Shown in pieces: positions 8,580 to 15,989 of a DNA stretch of 32,497 nt. Position numbers and translations under genes: made by a program. The notes beneath the pieces are model-generated. The model saw nothing but the letters and a program-made list of their open reading frames with translations. It was not told the DNA's origin and made no database searches. The stretch's first letter is position 1; every line of letters starts with the position of its first letter. Source of the stretch: JAVVEH01 sp032251435 (GTDB taxonomy: Bacteria; Verrucomicrobiota; Lentisphaeria; Oligosphaerales; MVZH01); NCBI GenBank assembly GCA_032251435.1, contig JAVVEH010000046.1, forward strand, positions 1 to 32,497, read 5' to 3'.

Positions 8580-9452
8580 TCATACTCCGGCGTGCGAGGC
8601 GGTCAAACCATCAGCGCCAAGCAGGCAGTTGTCAATCAGGCGGACAGAACCGACTCTGGCGGCGACCGCTAATAGCGCCGCCCCCCGGATGGTTTCCACT
8701 GGTTCCAAGGTTTCCACATCCACAAGCGCCACATAATCAATGTCGTCAACTGACCGCGCGAGAGTCGTCGTGACGGTGTCCATTAAGGCGGCGGTGCCGC
8801 GTTCACCGCCGTCAAACATATCCTGAGCGGCCCGCAACCCTCTGAAAATGGACAACGCCCGGGCCCGTTCTTCCGGTGCCAGTCGGACATTTCTGGAACT
8901 CATCGCCAGGCCGTCAGGCTCTCTGACAATGGGAGCGAGAACAATGTCAACGGGGAAATTAAGATCACGTGTCATACGCTTGATGACCAGCGCTTGCTGC
9001 GCGTCTTTCTGACCAAAAACCGCGATGTCCGGCAAGGTGACGTTAAACAGCTTTGTCACAACGGTCGTGACTCCGCGGAAATGGCCGGGGCGGGACACGC
9101 CGCACAATCCTGACGTTAAGCTGTCCTCATGGACCCACGTGGAATGGTCCGGGGCGTAAAATGTGTCCGCATCCGGCAGGAAAACCGCCGCCGCGCCGGC
9201 CGTCTCGCACAAACGCCGGTCTCGGACGGCGTCCCGGGGATAGTCCGCGAAGTCCTCATTGGGGCCGAACTGGGTCGGATTGACGAAGATTGTCACCACG
9301 ACCCGGTCGGCCCGCTTTCGGGCCGCCGCGATGAGCGACACATGGCCGTCATGAAGAAACCCCATCGTCGGGACCAATCCGATTGTGAAGCCTTGCCGCC
9401 GCCATTCACGCGTCGTCCGCCACATGTCTGACACAGAGGTGATCGTTTTCAT
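8580..9452 (-). CDS. panC: Pantoate--beta-alanine ligase (pantothenate synthetase)
   Basis: PanC joins pantoate and beta-alanine with ATP to give pantothenate, the last step of vitamin B5 synthesis. The 290-residue protein shows the adenylating-enzyme motif VPTMGFLHDGHVSLI (HxGH variant), then VVVTIFVNPTQFGPNEDF, the pantoate-site segment FGQKDAQQALVIKRM, and the conserved LAMSSRNVRL (KMSKS-like). Length is typical. The gene overlaps panB by 4 bases (ATGA), the classical coupled arrangement, and is followed 4 bases later by the membrane/TPR gene. No panD is seen in this window. Confidence 0.97.
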   Translation of the reverse strand: MKTITSVSDMWRTTREWRRQGFTIGLVPTMGFLHDGHVSLIAAARKRADRVVVTIFVNPTQFGPNEDFADYPRDAVRDRRLCETAGAAAVFLPDADTFYAPDHSTWVHEDSLTSGLCGVSRPGHFRGVTTVVTKLFNVTLPDIAVFGQKDAQQALVIKRMTRDLNFPVDIVLAPIVREPDGLAMSSRNVRLAPEERARALSIFRGLRAAQDMFDGGERGTAALMDTVTTTLARSVDDIDYVALVDVETLEPVETIRGAALLAVAARVGSVRLIDNCLLGADGLTASHAGV

Positions 9453-10264
9453 ATGAATGTGTTTTCTTCCGCGGGAAACAGGCCATCGGTCACGTCCCGC
9501 CGGTAAGCGCTGACCGCTTCTTTCACCGTGTCGGCTAAATGGGCGTACCGTTTGGCGTGTTTGGGAATAAACTCTTGACAGAGGCCAAGAAGATCGTGCA
9601 TCACCTGGATCTGGCCGTCACAGTCCGGTCCCGCTCCAATACCGATGGTGGGAATGGTGAGCTCGGCGGTGATGCGCGCCGCCAGAGAGGCGGGCAATCC
9701 CTCCAGGACAATGGCGAAAGCTCCCGCGTCGGCCACGGCCCGCGCGTCGGCCAGTAACGCCTCCGCCTCTTCCGCTGACCGCCCATGAACGCGATAGCCG
9801 CCCTCTTTCAGCACTGATTGAGGCAAAATTCCAATATGGCCCAAAACCGGTATTCCAGCGCCGGTCAGCTTGCCGATGGTTCCCGCGATCGCCCGTCCCC
9901 CCTCGAGCTTAACCCCTCCGGCACCGGCCTCCTGCAGGAAGCGCCCCGCGTTGATCAAGGCTTGTTCCGGGGACACATGATATGTGAGAAACGGCATGTC
10001 GGCGATGACCATCGCCCGCCTGACACCCCTGACAACCGCGGCTGTGTGCCGAAGCATGTCCGCCAGCGTCACCGGAATCGTGGTCTCGTATCCCAGCATG
10101 GTCATCCCTAGAGAGTCCCCCACCAGGATCATATCCACTCCCGCCTCATCCACAAGTCTGGCGAACTGGAAATCATAGGCTGTCAACGCGGTGATCGACC
10201 TATTCGCCGCGCGCATATTCTTAAACGTGCGCACAGTCACTTTTTCACTGGAATTGGCAGCCAT
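9449..10264 (-). CDS. panB: 3-methyl-2-oxobutanoate hydroxymethyltransferase
   Basis: PanB moves a hydroxymethyl group from 5,10-methylene-tetrahydrofolate to 2-oxoisovalerate, giving ketopantoate, the first committed step of pantothenate synthesis. The 271-residue protein follows the family throughout: ALTAYDFQFARLVDEAG, MILVGDSLGMTMLGYETT, ADMPFLTYHVSPEQAL, GGVKLEGG, VLGHIGILPQSV and TIGIGAGPDCDGQ. The metal ligands (Asp of VGDS, Asp of ADMPF, Glu of KLEGG) are present. Its stop overlaps the panC start. The ATG is preceded by GAGGTGA at short spacing. It is the first gene of the leftward run, with a candidate promoter at 10302-10329. Confidence 0.97.
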   Translation of the reverse strand: MAANSSEKVTVRTFKNMRAANRSITALTAYDFQFARLVDEAGVDMILVGDSLGMTMLGYETTIPVTLADMLRHTAAVVRGVRRAMVIADMPFLTYHVSPEQALINAGRFLQEAGAGGVKLEGGRAIAGTIGKLTGAGIPVLGHIGILPQSVLKEGGYRVHGRSAEEAEALLADARAVADAGAFAIVLEGLPASLAARITAELTIPTIGIGAGPDCDGQIQVMHDLLGLCQEFIPKHAKRYAHLADTVKEAVSAYRRDVTDGLFPAEENTFI

Positions 10265-10613
10265 CGGTCACCTCGCTGATAAAAGAGTGATTCATGGCGG
10301 GAATGTATCATTTATATCATGCTTGGCAACTCGAAAGTGATCAGTATGGAGGCTTGCCCGTCCTGATGGCGGCGGTTTTTGAACCGGAAAGCGGGCGTGA
10401 AAGCCCCCTGTTAACGAAAAAAGGTCAGAAAAAAACGTCCGGAAAAATTGCAAAATGAATGATGACCATATATTTTGGGGAGTTCACGCGGAAATTTGTT
10501 TCCCCCGTTTGGATCGTCAGGATTTTTAACCGCCGCTGGAACGACACCTTGCGGGCCGAGCTTTCTTCCGAAGGAGCCCGCCAAGACTTTACGAGTCCGC
10601 CATGGAGCGCATT
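10265..10613. other. Divergent intergenic region between panB and the repeat-protein gene
   Basis: About 350 bases with no supportable gene. Besides the panB promoter, it holds a weak rightward promoter candidate: TTGCAA at 10448-10453 and TATATT at 10469-10474 with a short 15-base spacer, inside an A/T-rich stretch from 10430. A GGGC/GCCC hairpin lies near 10392. No RNA gene was recognised. Confidence 0.4.
10302..10329 (-). promoter_or_regulatory. Putative promoter of the panBC run
   Basis: On the minus strand TTGCCA (10329-10324, 5 of 6) and TACATT (10307-10302, 4 of 6) are separated by 16 bases and end about 38 bases before the panB ATG. Moderate match only. Confidence 0.4.
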
Positions 10614-11705
10614 ATGAGTGACGAAAAACCGATTGATCAAACTCCGGACACCCATTCAAAACGCATTCGTTTTGGACAGACCGAGACATCCCGTTTGAAA
10701 ACGGCCGGCGCCGGCAAAACAAATCAAGACGACACTACGTTGCCGACGACTGCGAAGCCGGTGCCGAAACCCGCTCCGGGACGCACCAGTGTTGTTGACC
10801 CCATGACCCTGCGGGACACAAACACGTCCAAGGTTAAGCGCGTGCAGGCGGCTAGGGATTCGAGTCCTCTGGCCACCGTTTCTCTTCCCGGCGCGGGCGG
10901 CCCGTTGAGAAAAACGGAAACGGTTCAACTGAAGGTGGTTCAACAGAAAAAGAAAGAGCTGGATCAAGACATGAATCCAGCCAGCACCGTGCGTCTTAAA
11001 GCCCCCGGCGGCGCCGCCGGGCCATCTATTTCCATTCCCAAACCCCGTCCGGGAGCCGTTCCCCGCGACACGATGAAAATTTCTTTGCCGACGCTGGATA
11101 AAAAGGAGGTGGGGAAGGCGGATTCGCCGCAGCCTGCCATGGGAGATTCCCCCACGGTCCAAGTGAAACCTGTGACCCCTCCGCCAGTGCCGAGTCATGA
11201 TACCGCCACCGCGATCGCCGCCGAGACCGAAAAACCCGCGACGGTGAAAACATCGACAACGGTGCTGGAACGGGTCAAACCTAAAACGCGGGATGAAGGG
11301 TCGGCTGATGAGACCGCCTCGTCTGTTTCATCGGAGACCGCTAAAACGGTGGCGGTGCCCAAAGCCGATGGCGGGCGGACGCTGAAAATACGCGGCGGAA
11401 AATCCGCCCGGACGATCAAAGTCAAGTCTGACACCAGTGCGAAAACTATCGCCGTGGATGACCTGCCTGACAGTTCCGATGAAGCCAAAATGGTCAAAGT
11501 GGACGACGTGCCCCCGGGGTTAAAGCTTAAGAGCAGGCAACAGCCCTTGGGAGAGGCGGCGATCGCCGGACCAGCCCCGCTGAGCGCGGTGACTGGTAAA
11601 GGTCGGCCGGGCATTCTGTATACGTTGGGGGCGGTCGCGAGTCTCGTGGCTCTGGGGGTGACCGTCTCATTCACGCTGACACAAGTTCTGAAGTACATAT
11701 TTTAA
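10614..11705 (+). CDS. Repeat-rich disordered protein with C-terminal membrane anchor
   Basis: The 363-residue product is not a family I recognise. Almost the whole chain is low-complexity, rich in Thr, Lys, Pro and Ala, and organised around about a dozen copies of a short motif of the form Thr-hydrophobic-(Lys/Gln/Arg)-hydrophobic-Lys. Examples are TVQLK, TVRLK, TMKIS, TVQVK, TLKIR, TIKVK and MVKVD. The last 35 residues hold one hydrophobic segment (LYTLGAVASLVALGVTVSF) and a short tail, so it looks tail-anchored with the repeats in the cytosol. ATG 10614 is preferred over ATG 10602 because GGAG (10604-10607) lies seven bases before it. It precedes trxA by 77 bases on the same strand. Function unknown; a scaffold or phospho-threonine target is possible. 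Confidence 0.75.
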   Translation: MSDEKPIDQTPDTHSKRIRFGQTETSRLKTAGAGKTNQDDTTLPTTAKPVPKPAPGRTSVVDPMTLRDTNTSKVKRVQAARDSSPLATVSLPGAGGPLRKTETVQLKVVQQKKKELDQDMNPASTVRLKAPGGAAGPSISIPKPRPGAVPRDTMKISLPTLDKKEVGKADSPQPAMGDSPTVQVKPVTPPPVPSHDTATAIAAETEKPATVKTSTTVLERVKPKTRDEGSADETASSVSSETAKTVAVPKADGGRTLKIRGGKSARTIKVKSDTSAKTIAVDDLPDSSDEAKMVKVDDVPPGLKLKSRQQPLGEAAIAGPAPLSAVTGKGRPGILYTLGAVASLVALGVTVSFTLTQVLKYIF

Positions 11706-11782
11706 AGATAGATCTGTCGGTCATGCCGTGTCTCACAGCGCCGTCAGCATAGAAAACAAAGCGAGTATTACGAGGTTCTACC

Positions 11783-12106
11783 ATGGCGGGAACGAACACA
11801 CTCATCTTCACAGAAGAAAACTTTGAAACGGAAGTTCTCAAGAGCGACTTACCTGTTTTGGTTGACTTTGGGGCCACGTGGTGCGGTCCCTGCCGGGCGA
11901 TAGGACCCGTCATTGACCAAGTCGCGGACGAGACCGCTGGCAAAGCGAAAGTGGGGAAAGTTGACGTTGATGAGGCGCCGGGGTTGGCGGCCAAATACGG
12001 CATTCGCTCAGTGCCGACCTTGCTTTTCATCAAAAATGGTGATGTCACCGATAAACAAGTCGGGCGTTGTGACGCGGCGACGATGATTGAAAAACTAGGT
12101 GTTTAG
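11783..12106 (+). CDS. trxA: Thioredoxin
   Basis: This 107-residue protein is a classical cytosolic thioredoxin, reducing protein disulfides with electrons from thioredoxin reductase. It has the active site WCGPC at residues 33-37, a conserved Asp in the LVDFGATWCGPC context, the cis-proline loop SVPT and a C-terminal GRCDAATMIEKL helix. Length is typical and there is no signal peptide. GAGG at 11772-11775 sits seven bases before the ATG. A strong intrinsic terminator begins 25 bases after the stop. No reductase gene is adjacent. Confidence 0.97.
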   Translation: MAGTNTLIFTEENFETEVLKSDLPVLVDFGATWCGPCRAIGPVIDQVADETAGKAKVGKVDVDEAPGLAAKYGIRSVPTLLFIKNGDVTDKQVGRCDAATMIEKLGV

Positions 12107-12130
12107 CGATTCGGCTGCCGAACCGTTTGA

Positions 12131-12166
12131 GCCTCGTGTCTTTTTTTGACACGGGGCTTTTTTTTT
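12131..12166 (+). terminator. Rho-independent terminator of trxA
   Basis: A 10-bp stem (GCCTCGTGTC with GACACGGGGC, one G-T pair) around a T-rich loop is followed by nine T residues. Textbook intrinsic terminator on the plus strand. Confidence 0.9.
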
Positions 12167-12232
12167 CACGCGCTCCATCTCCGCTTTTTTAGAGAACTCA
12201 GCCAGATCATTATTGCCGGTCGGGCGTGAAAC

Positions 12233-12270
12233 AAAAAAAGGCCGGACAGCGCTCAAAGCGCCGTCCGGCC
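12233..12270 (-). terminator. Rho-independent terminator of the RRM protein gene
   Basis: Read on the minus strand, a 13-bp near-perfect GC-rich stem (GGCCGGACGGCGC with GCGCTGTCCGGCC) is followed by seven T residues. It lies 25 bases after the RRM gene stop and faces the trxA terminator. Confidence 0.92.
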
Positions 12271-12295
12271 CTAGAATCAATAAGCGGGCAAACGC

Positions 12296-12583
12296 TTACC
12301 AGCGGTTGCGACCGCCGCCACCACCACCGCCACTGCGCTCGGCGCGGGGACGAGCTTCGTTGATGGTCACCGCGCGGCCGTCGATTTCTTTGCCATTGAG
12401 GCCTTCGATCGCGGCTTGAGCTTCGGCTTGGTTGGGCATTTCAACAAAACCGAATCCTTTGGCGCGGCCAGTGTCACGATCCATAATGATCGCGACAGAG
12501 GAAACGTCGCCAAAGGCTTCGAATTCCGCACGTAAGCTTTTTTCATCGGTCGAGTAAGAGAGATTTCCAGCGTAGATGTTCAC
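12296..12583 (-). CDS. RRM-domain RNA-binding protein with glycine-rich tail
   Basis: The 95-residue protein is one RNA recognition motif. RNP2 is IYAGNL at residues 3-8 and RNP1 is KGFGFVEM at 42-49, with the usual aromatic RNA-stacking residues (Tyr4, Phe44, Phe46). A short Arg/Gly tail ends in GGGGGGGRNRW. Such small proteins occur in cyanobacteria and many other bacteria. There they act as cold-induced RNA chaperones or localise mRNA. The start codon is GTG at 12583, fixed by alignment to the family start MNIYAGNLSY and by AGGA nine bases upstream. Monocistronic, with a strong terminator and a leader of possibly 190 bases. Confidence 0.95.
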   Translation of the reverse strand: MNIYAGNLSYSTDEKSLRAEFEAFGDVSSVAIIMDRDTGRAKGFGFVEMPNQAEAQAAIEGLNGKEIDGRAVTINEARPRAERSGGGGGGGRNRW

Positions 12584-12606
12584 TTTGTGAATTCCTGTTT
12601 TGCCAT
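12580..12606 (-). promoter_or_regulatory. Short upstream ORF overlapping the RRM start codon
   Basis: An ATG at 12606 opens an 8-codon reading frame (MAKQEFTK). Its TGA overlaps the GTG start of the RRM gene, and the AGGA ribosome-binding site of the RRM gene lies inside it. This could couple or attenuate translation. It has no clear ribosome-binding site of its own and may be chance. The rest of 12607-12874 shows no gene; a weak leftward promoter candidate (TTGCAT, 16 bases, TAGATT) lies near 12773-12800. Confidence 0.3.
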
Positions 12607-12874
12607 GGTTAGCTAATTCATTAACTCGAAATTCCGCTCATGGCGATCAGGACTTCGGCTCCACCCTTGGAAAAGAACACAACGAGCGGGTGAGGACACG
12701 TTGATAAAGGTCAGAGGGGAAAGATGTGAAAAAGTCGCCTAATTGACAGTTTTCCGTCCTCGTTAGCGCATAATCTACACCGTAAAACGGGCGATGCAAA
12801 TCAAAAAGAGAGAACTTCACGTTTTTTTTGTGATCCGGGGCGGGGTGGATTGTTCCACACGCTCTTACTTCCGA

Positions 12875-14056
12875 TTAGTTTTGGTTGAGCATGCGCTTCA
12901 GTTTGTCACTGCTTTTCTTTGTGTTTTCCGGAGCGGCGATAGTTTTGTCGTCGTCAGCCGGCTTCTGGCCTTCAACACTGTCGGCGCTTAATTGATCAAG
13001 CACCTCGGTCTTGGGGGCACAGGATGCTGGCGGCGGTGAGCCGCCCTCTTGACCCTGAGGATACTGCGGTGGTGTCTGAGTGCCGACGGCTAATTGACTT
13101 AGAACCGTTTCCGACTTGGGACGCGTCTCCGCGGAGTCCGCGTTTTGGCGAAGGTATTCAGCGACAGTTCCGCCGGAGCGGGCCCCGGATGTCTCCATCG
13201 ATTCCCGGGCTTTCCGCACGACATCCAGGAAAAATTCTTCTAAATTCATGGACGGATGATCCACGGTCAACTCACCGCAACCGGTTTTTTCCCGGAGAAA
13301 AGCCAACACCGCGTTGGTTTCTTCGGGGGACAGGCGCGGGGCGGTGATCCGGGTCCGGTCTTCGATCCGCAACATGTCTTTCAGTGTTCCGCTGGCCCGG
13401 ACTTTCCCGCCATAAAGCACCAAGACCTCATCGCAGACATCCTCCACATCCGCCAGCAAATGGCTGCACAAGACCACGGTTTTACCCCGTTCCGCCAAAA
13501 TCTTGATGACATCTTTTACTTCGCGGCAACCAATGGGGTCAAGGCCGGATGTGGGTTCATCGAGAATGACCAGTTCCGGATCGTTAATTAACGCTTGGGC
13601 CAAGCCTATCCGGCGGGCCATGCCCTTGGAGAATTCACCCACCGGCCGGTTCCGAGCGCTGGTCAGGCCAACCATCTCCAAGAGTTGTTCCGTGCGTTTC
13701 TCGCGCTCGGAAGGCGGCATATTGAACAGAGAGCCGAAAAAATCAAGTGATTCGGCGGCGGTCAGATAACGGTAAAGATAGGTTTCCTCAGGCAGATAAC
13801 CGATCCGCCGCTTCGTGTCCACTTTGCGGGGGCTTTCACCCAACACTTCCAGCTTTCCTCTCGACGGGTAAAGAAGCCCGAGAAGCATTTTCACCGTCGT
13901 GGATTTTCCAGAGCCATTGGGACCGAGCAGACCGAAAACCTGTCCGCGGCGGACGATGAAATCAATGCCGTTGACCGCTTTCGCTTTGGGGCGGTGCCAA
14001 AAATCCCGGAAGATTTTGGTCAATCCGCCGGCTTCTATGACAATGTCATCGGTCAT
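12875..14056 (-). CDS. ABC transporter ATP-binding protein with long C-terminal extension
   Basis: Residues 1-235 form an ABC ATPase of the ABC-2/CcmA exporter type. Walker A is GPNGSGKST at 45-53, the signature FSKGMARRIGLAQAL starts near residue 140, Walker B LVILDEPTSGLDP near 160, and the switch His lies in CSHLL. Residues 236-290 are the usual C-terminal region of this class. The last 100 residues are low-complexity and contain two related segments, ETVLSQLAVGTQ and TEVLDQLSADSV, an unusual tail. It overlaps the P-type ATPase gene by 4 bases (ATGA). No permease follows; about 290 non-coding bases separate it from the RRM gene. It could work with a permease encoded elsewhere or serve the SPFH/ATPase cluster. 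Confidence 0.9.
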   Translation of the reverse strand: MTDDIVIEAGGLTKIFRDFWHRPKAKAVNGIDFIVRRGQVFGLLGPNGSGKSTTVKMLLGLLYPSRGKLEVLGESPRKVDTKRRIGYLPEETYLYRYLTAAESLDFFGSLFNMPPSEREKRTEQLLEMVGLTSARNRPVGEFSKGMARRIGLAQALINDPELVILDEPTSGLDPIGCREVKDVIKILAERGKTVVLCSHLLADVEDVCDEVLVLYGGKVRASGTLKDMLRIEDRTRITAPRLSPEETNAVLAFLREKTGCGELTVDHPSMNLEEFFLDVVRKARESMETSGARSGGTVAEYLRQNADSAETRPKSETVLSQLAVGTQTPPQYPQGQEGGSPPPASCAPKTEVLDQLSADSVEGQKPADDDKTIAAPENTKKSSDKLKRMLNQN

Positions 14057-15966
14057 ATCATATCCTCGCCGGCGCGCACCAGCCGGGCGCTGTTAAATAA
14101 CGTGATAATGGTTCCCGCGGCGTGCAGCACAGCCGCCAGAACCGGAGTGACCACCCCGACCATGGCTAAGTACAGACCAATAATGATGAACGCCAGCCCG
14201 ATCGTTAAATTTTGTTTCATCACTGACCGCGCCTTCCGCGACAGCCAAATGAGGAACGGAATGCGGCGAAGGTCGTTGTTCATCAAAGCGACCGAGGCGC
14301 TGTGCACAGCCACGTCACTGCCGATCGCGCCCATGGCGACACCAATGTCGCTGGCCGCCAGCCCCGGGGCGTCATTCACGCCGTCCCCGATAAAAGCCAC
14401 CAGCTCCCCGCGGGCGCGTAAATTCTCGACAAAGGCGACTTTCTCATGGGGCAGACAACCGGCCCGGTAAGACGACACGCCGACTTTGTCGCAGACATCT
14501 TTGGCGACTGACTCATTGTCGCCGGTGACCATATAGGTTTTTTCAATACCCAAGTCGCCCAGTTCACGAATAGCTTCCGCGGCCCCGGGGCGCACGGCGT
14601 CGCGCAGGCCGATCCAGCCGAGGATCAGATCCCCTTTGGCGACATAAACCAGGCTCATGGCTTGAACCGATTCATCGTCCTCAACATGGTCAAACGCGGC
14701 GACATCCAACCCGCACTCCGCCAGCCAGGTTTTGCGCCCCACCCGGCAGACGGCCCCGTCAAAGCTGGCTTGAACCCCTTTGCCCGGCACTTCCTCATAG
14801 CTTTCAGGATCCTCCCAGGTCACGTCAGCCTCCCGCGCCAATTTCCGCATGGCTGTCGCCGTGGGATGGTTGCTGTGGCACTCCGTGGACGTGGCGACTT
14901 TAAGCAGGTCAGCCAGCTCAACCCCGTCAACGGGCTGTAATCGGGCGACTTCCAGGATCCCTTCGGTCAAGGTTCCGGTTTTGTCGAAAACCACGGCTTT
15001 GACGCGGGCGGCCAATTCGATATGGGTGACATCTTTGATCAGCATGCCCAGGCGGGCGGCGGCGGCCAGAGCGGCGACCACGGCGGAGGGCGTGGCGACA
15101 ATCAAAGCGCAAGGGCAGCTGACCACCAGGACGGCGATCACCCGGTCAAGATCCGTTGTGCTGATCCAGACCAAGGCCGCGAGCATGAGGACCGTCGGGG
15201 TGTAATAACCGGCGTACTGGTCGATCATCCGCATGAAAGGCAGACGGGTTTTCTCGGCCGAGACAATGAGATCTTTCACTTTTCCCAAGGTGGTGTCTTC
15301 GCCCACCCGGAGCACCTTGGCGTCCATCGCGCCCGTGAGATTTTGCGTGCCCGCGTAAACCTCATCATCTTTCGCCTTGTCAACGGGCAACGACTCACCC
15401 GTGATCGTGGCCTGGTTAACCGTGCTGGTGCCGGTGACGACGCGCGCGTCAGCGGGGAAATTCTCGCCTGGGCGGACCCGGAAAATATCGCCGACCCGAA
15501 GATCGCTCACATCAATATCTTCCTCCTGGCCGGCCGCTGTCAACCGACGGGCTCGTGTGGGGGTCAGGCGAATAAGGGATTCAATGGAGGCTTCCGCACC
15601 GATGGCCGTCCGCTTTTCGATCATGATTGTGACCAGCATGAAAAAGCCCACCGCGCCGGCGGTGCGGTACTCTTGGTTCGCGAAAGCGGCGATGATCGCC
15701 AGCGTGACCAGCTCATTCATATAGACCCGCCCTTTAAGCAGGTCTTTCACGGCGCTGGAGAAAATCGGGAATCCCAGAATCAAGGTTCCGATGATGGCGC
15801 TGAAGTCAGCGACATGCTTATCCACGGATTCGCCGAAAATCGTGGCTAAAATATAGGAGTTGAGCACCAAGGTTCCCCCGACCAGGGCCAAGGTTAATTG
15901 TTTGCCCAGTTTTTGGGAAGCTTGCGACTCTCCGCAACATCCACAGCTCACAGTATTTTCCGGCAT
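14053..15966 (-). CDS. Heavy-metal translocating P-type ATPase (P1B type)
   Basis: This 637-residue pump uses ATP to move a transition-metal ion across the inner membrane. It has the actuator TGESLP, the transmembrane metal motif SCPCAL (Cys284-Pro285-Cys286), the phosphorylation site DKTGTLT (Asp328), the P1B marker HP in ECHSNHPTATAM, nucleotide-site GKGV, TGDN, and the hinge GDGVNDAPGLAASDIGVAMG. The usual N-terminal metal-binding domain is missing and only a cysteine cluster (CGCC, residues 8-11) remains. The last helix pair reads VLHAAGTIITLFNSARL, where zinc pumps of the ZntA type have Asp-Thr-Gly. The metal is therefore unclear: zinc-like or copper by CPC, unusual by the last helix. 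It starts 24 bases past the hflK stop and overlaps the ABC gene. Confidence 0.93.
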   Translation of the reverse strand: MPENTVSCGCCGESQASQKLGKQLTLALVGGTLVLNSYILATIFGESVDKHVADFSAIIGTLILGFPIFSSAVKDLLKGRVYMNELVTLAIIAAFANQEYRTAGAVGFFMLVTIMIEKRTAIGAEASIESLIRLTPTRARRLTAAGQEEDIDVSDLRVGDIFRVRPGENFPADARVVTGTSTVNQATITGESLPVDKAKDDEVYAGTQNLTGAMDAKVLRVGEDTTLGKVKDLIVSAEKTRLPFMRMIDQYAGYYTPTVLMLAALVWISTTDLDRVIAVLVVSCPCALIVATPSAVVAALAAAARLGMLIKDVTHIELAARVKAVVFDKTGTLTEGILEVARLQPVDGVELADLLKVATSTECHSNHPTATAMRKLAREADVTWEDPESYEEVPGKGVQASFDGAVCRVGRKTWLAECGLDVAAFDHVEDDESVQAMSLVYVAKGDLILGWIGLRDAVRPGAAEAIRELGDLGIEKTYMVTGDNESVAKDVCDKVGVSSYRAGCLPHEKVAFVENLRARGELVAFIGDGVNDAPGLAASDIGVAMGAIGSDVAVHSASVALMNNDLRRIPFLIWLSRKARSVMKQNLTIGLAFIIIGLYLAMVGVVTPVLAAVLHAAGTIITLFNSARLVRAGEDMI

Positions 15967-15989
15967 GATGAGTTCCAGTCTGTCAAACG

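Noticed and set aside
12743..12774. TTGACA followed by CATAAT on the plus strand
   Set aside because: The spacer is 20 bases and no rightward gene follows.
12840..12874. Possible terminator after the ABC ATPase gene
   Set aside because: A 5-bp GTGGA/TCCAC hairpin is present, but the following run on the transcribed strand is A, not T.
15022..15849. A 275-codon plus-strand reading frame over the P-type ATPase
   Set aside because: Antisense to conserved P-type ATPase motifs and without a plausible start region.
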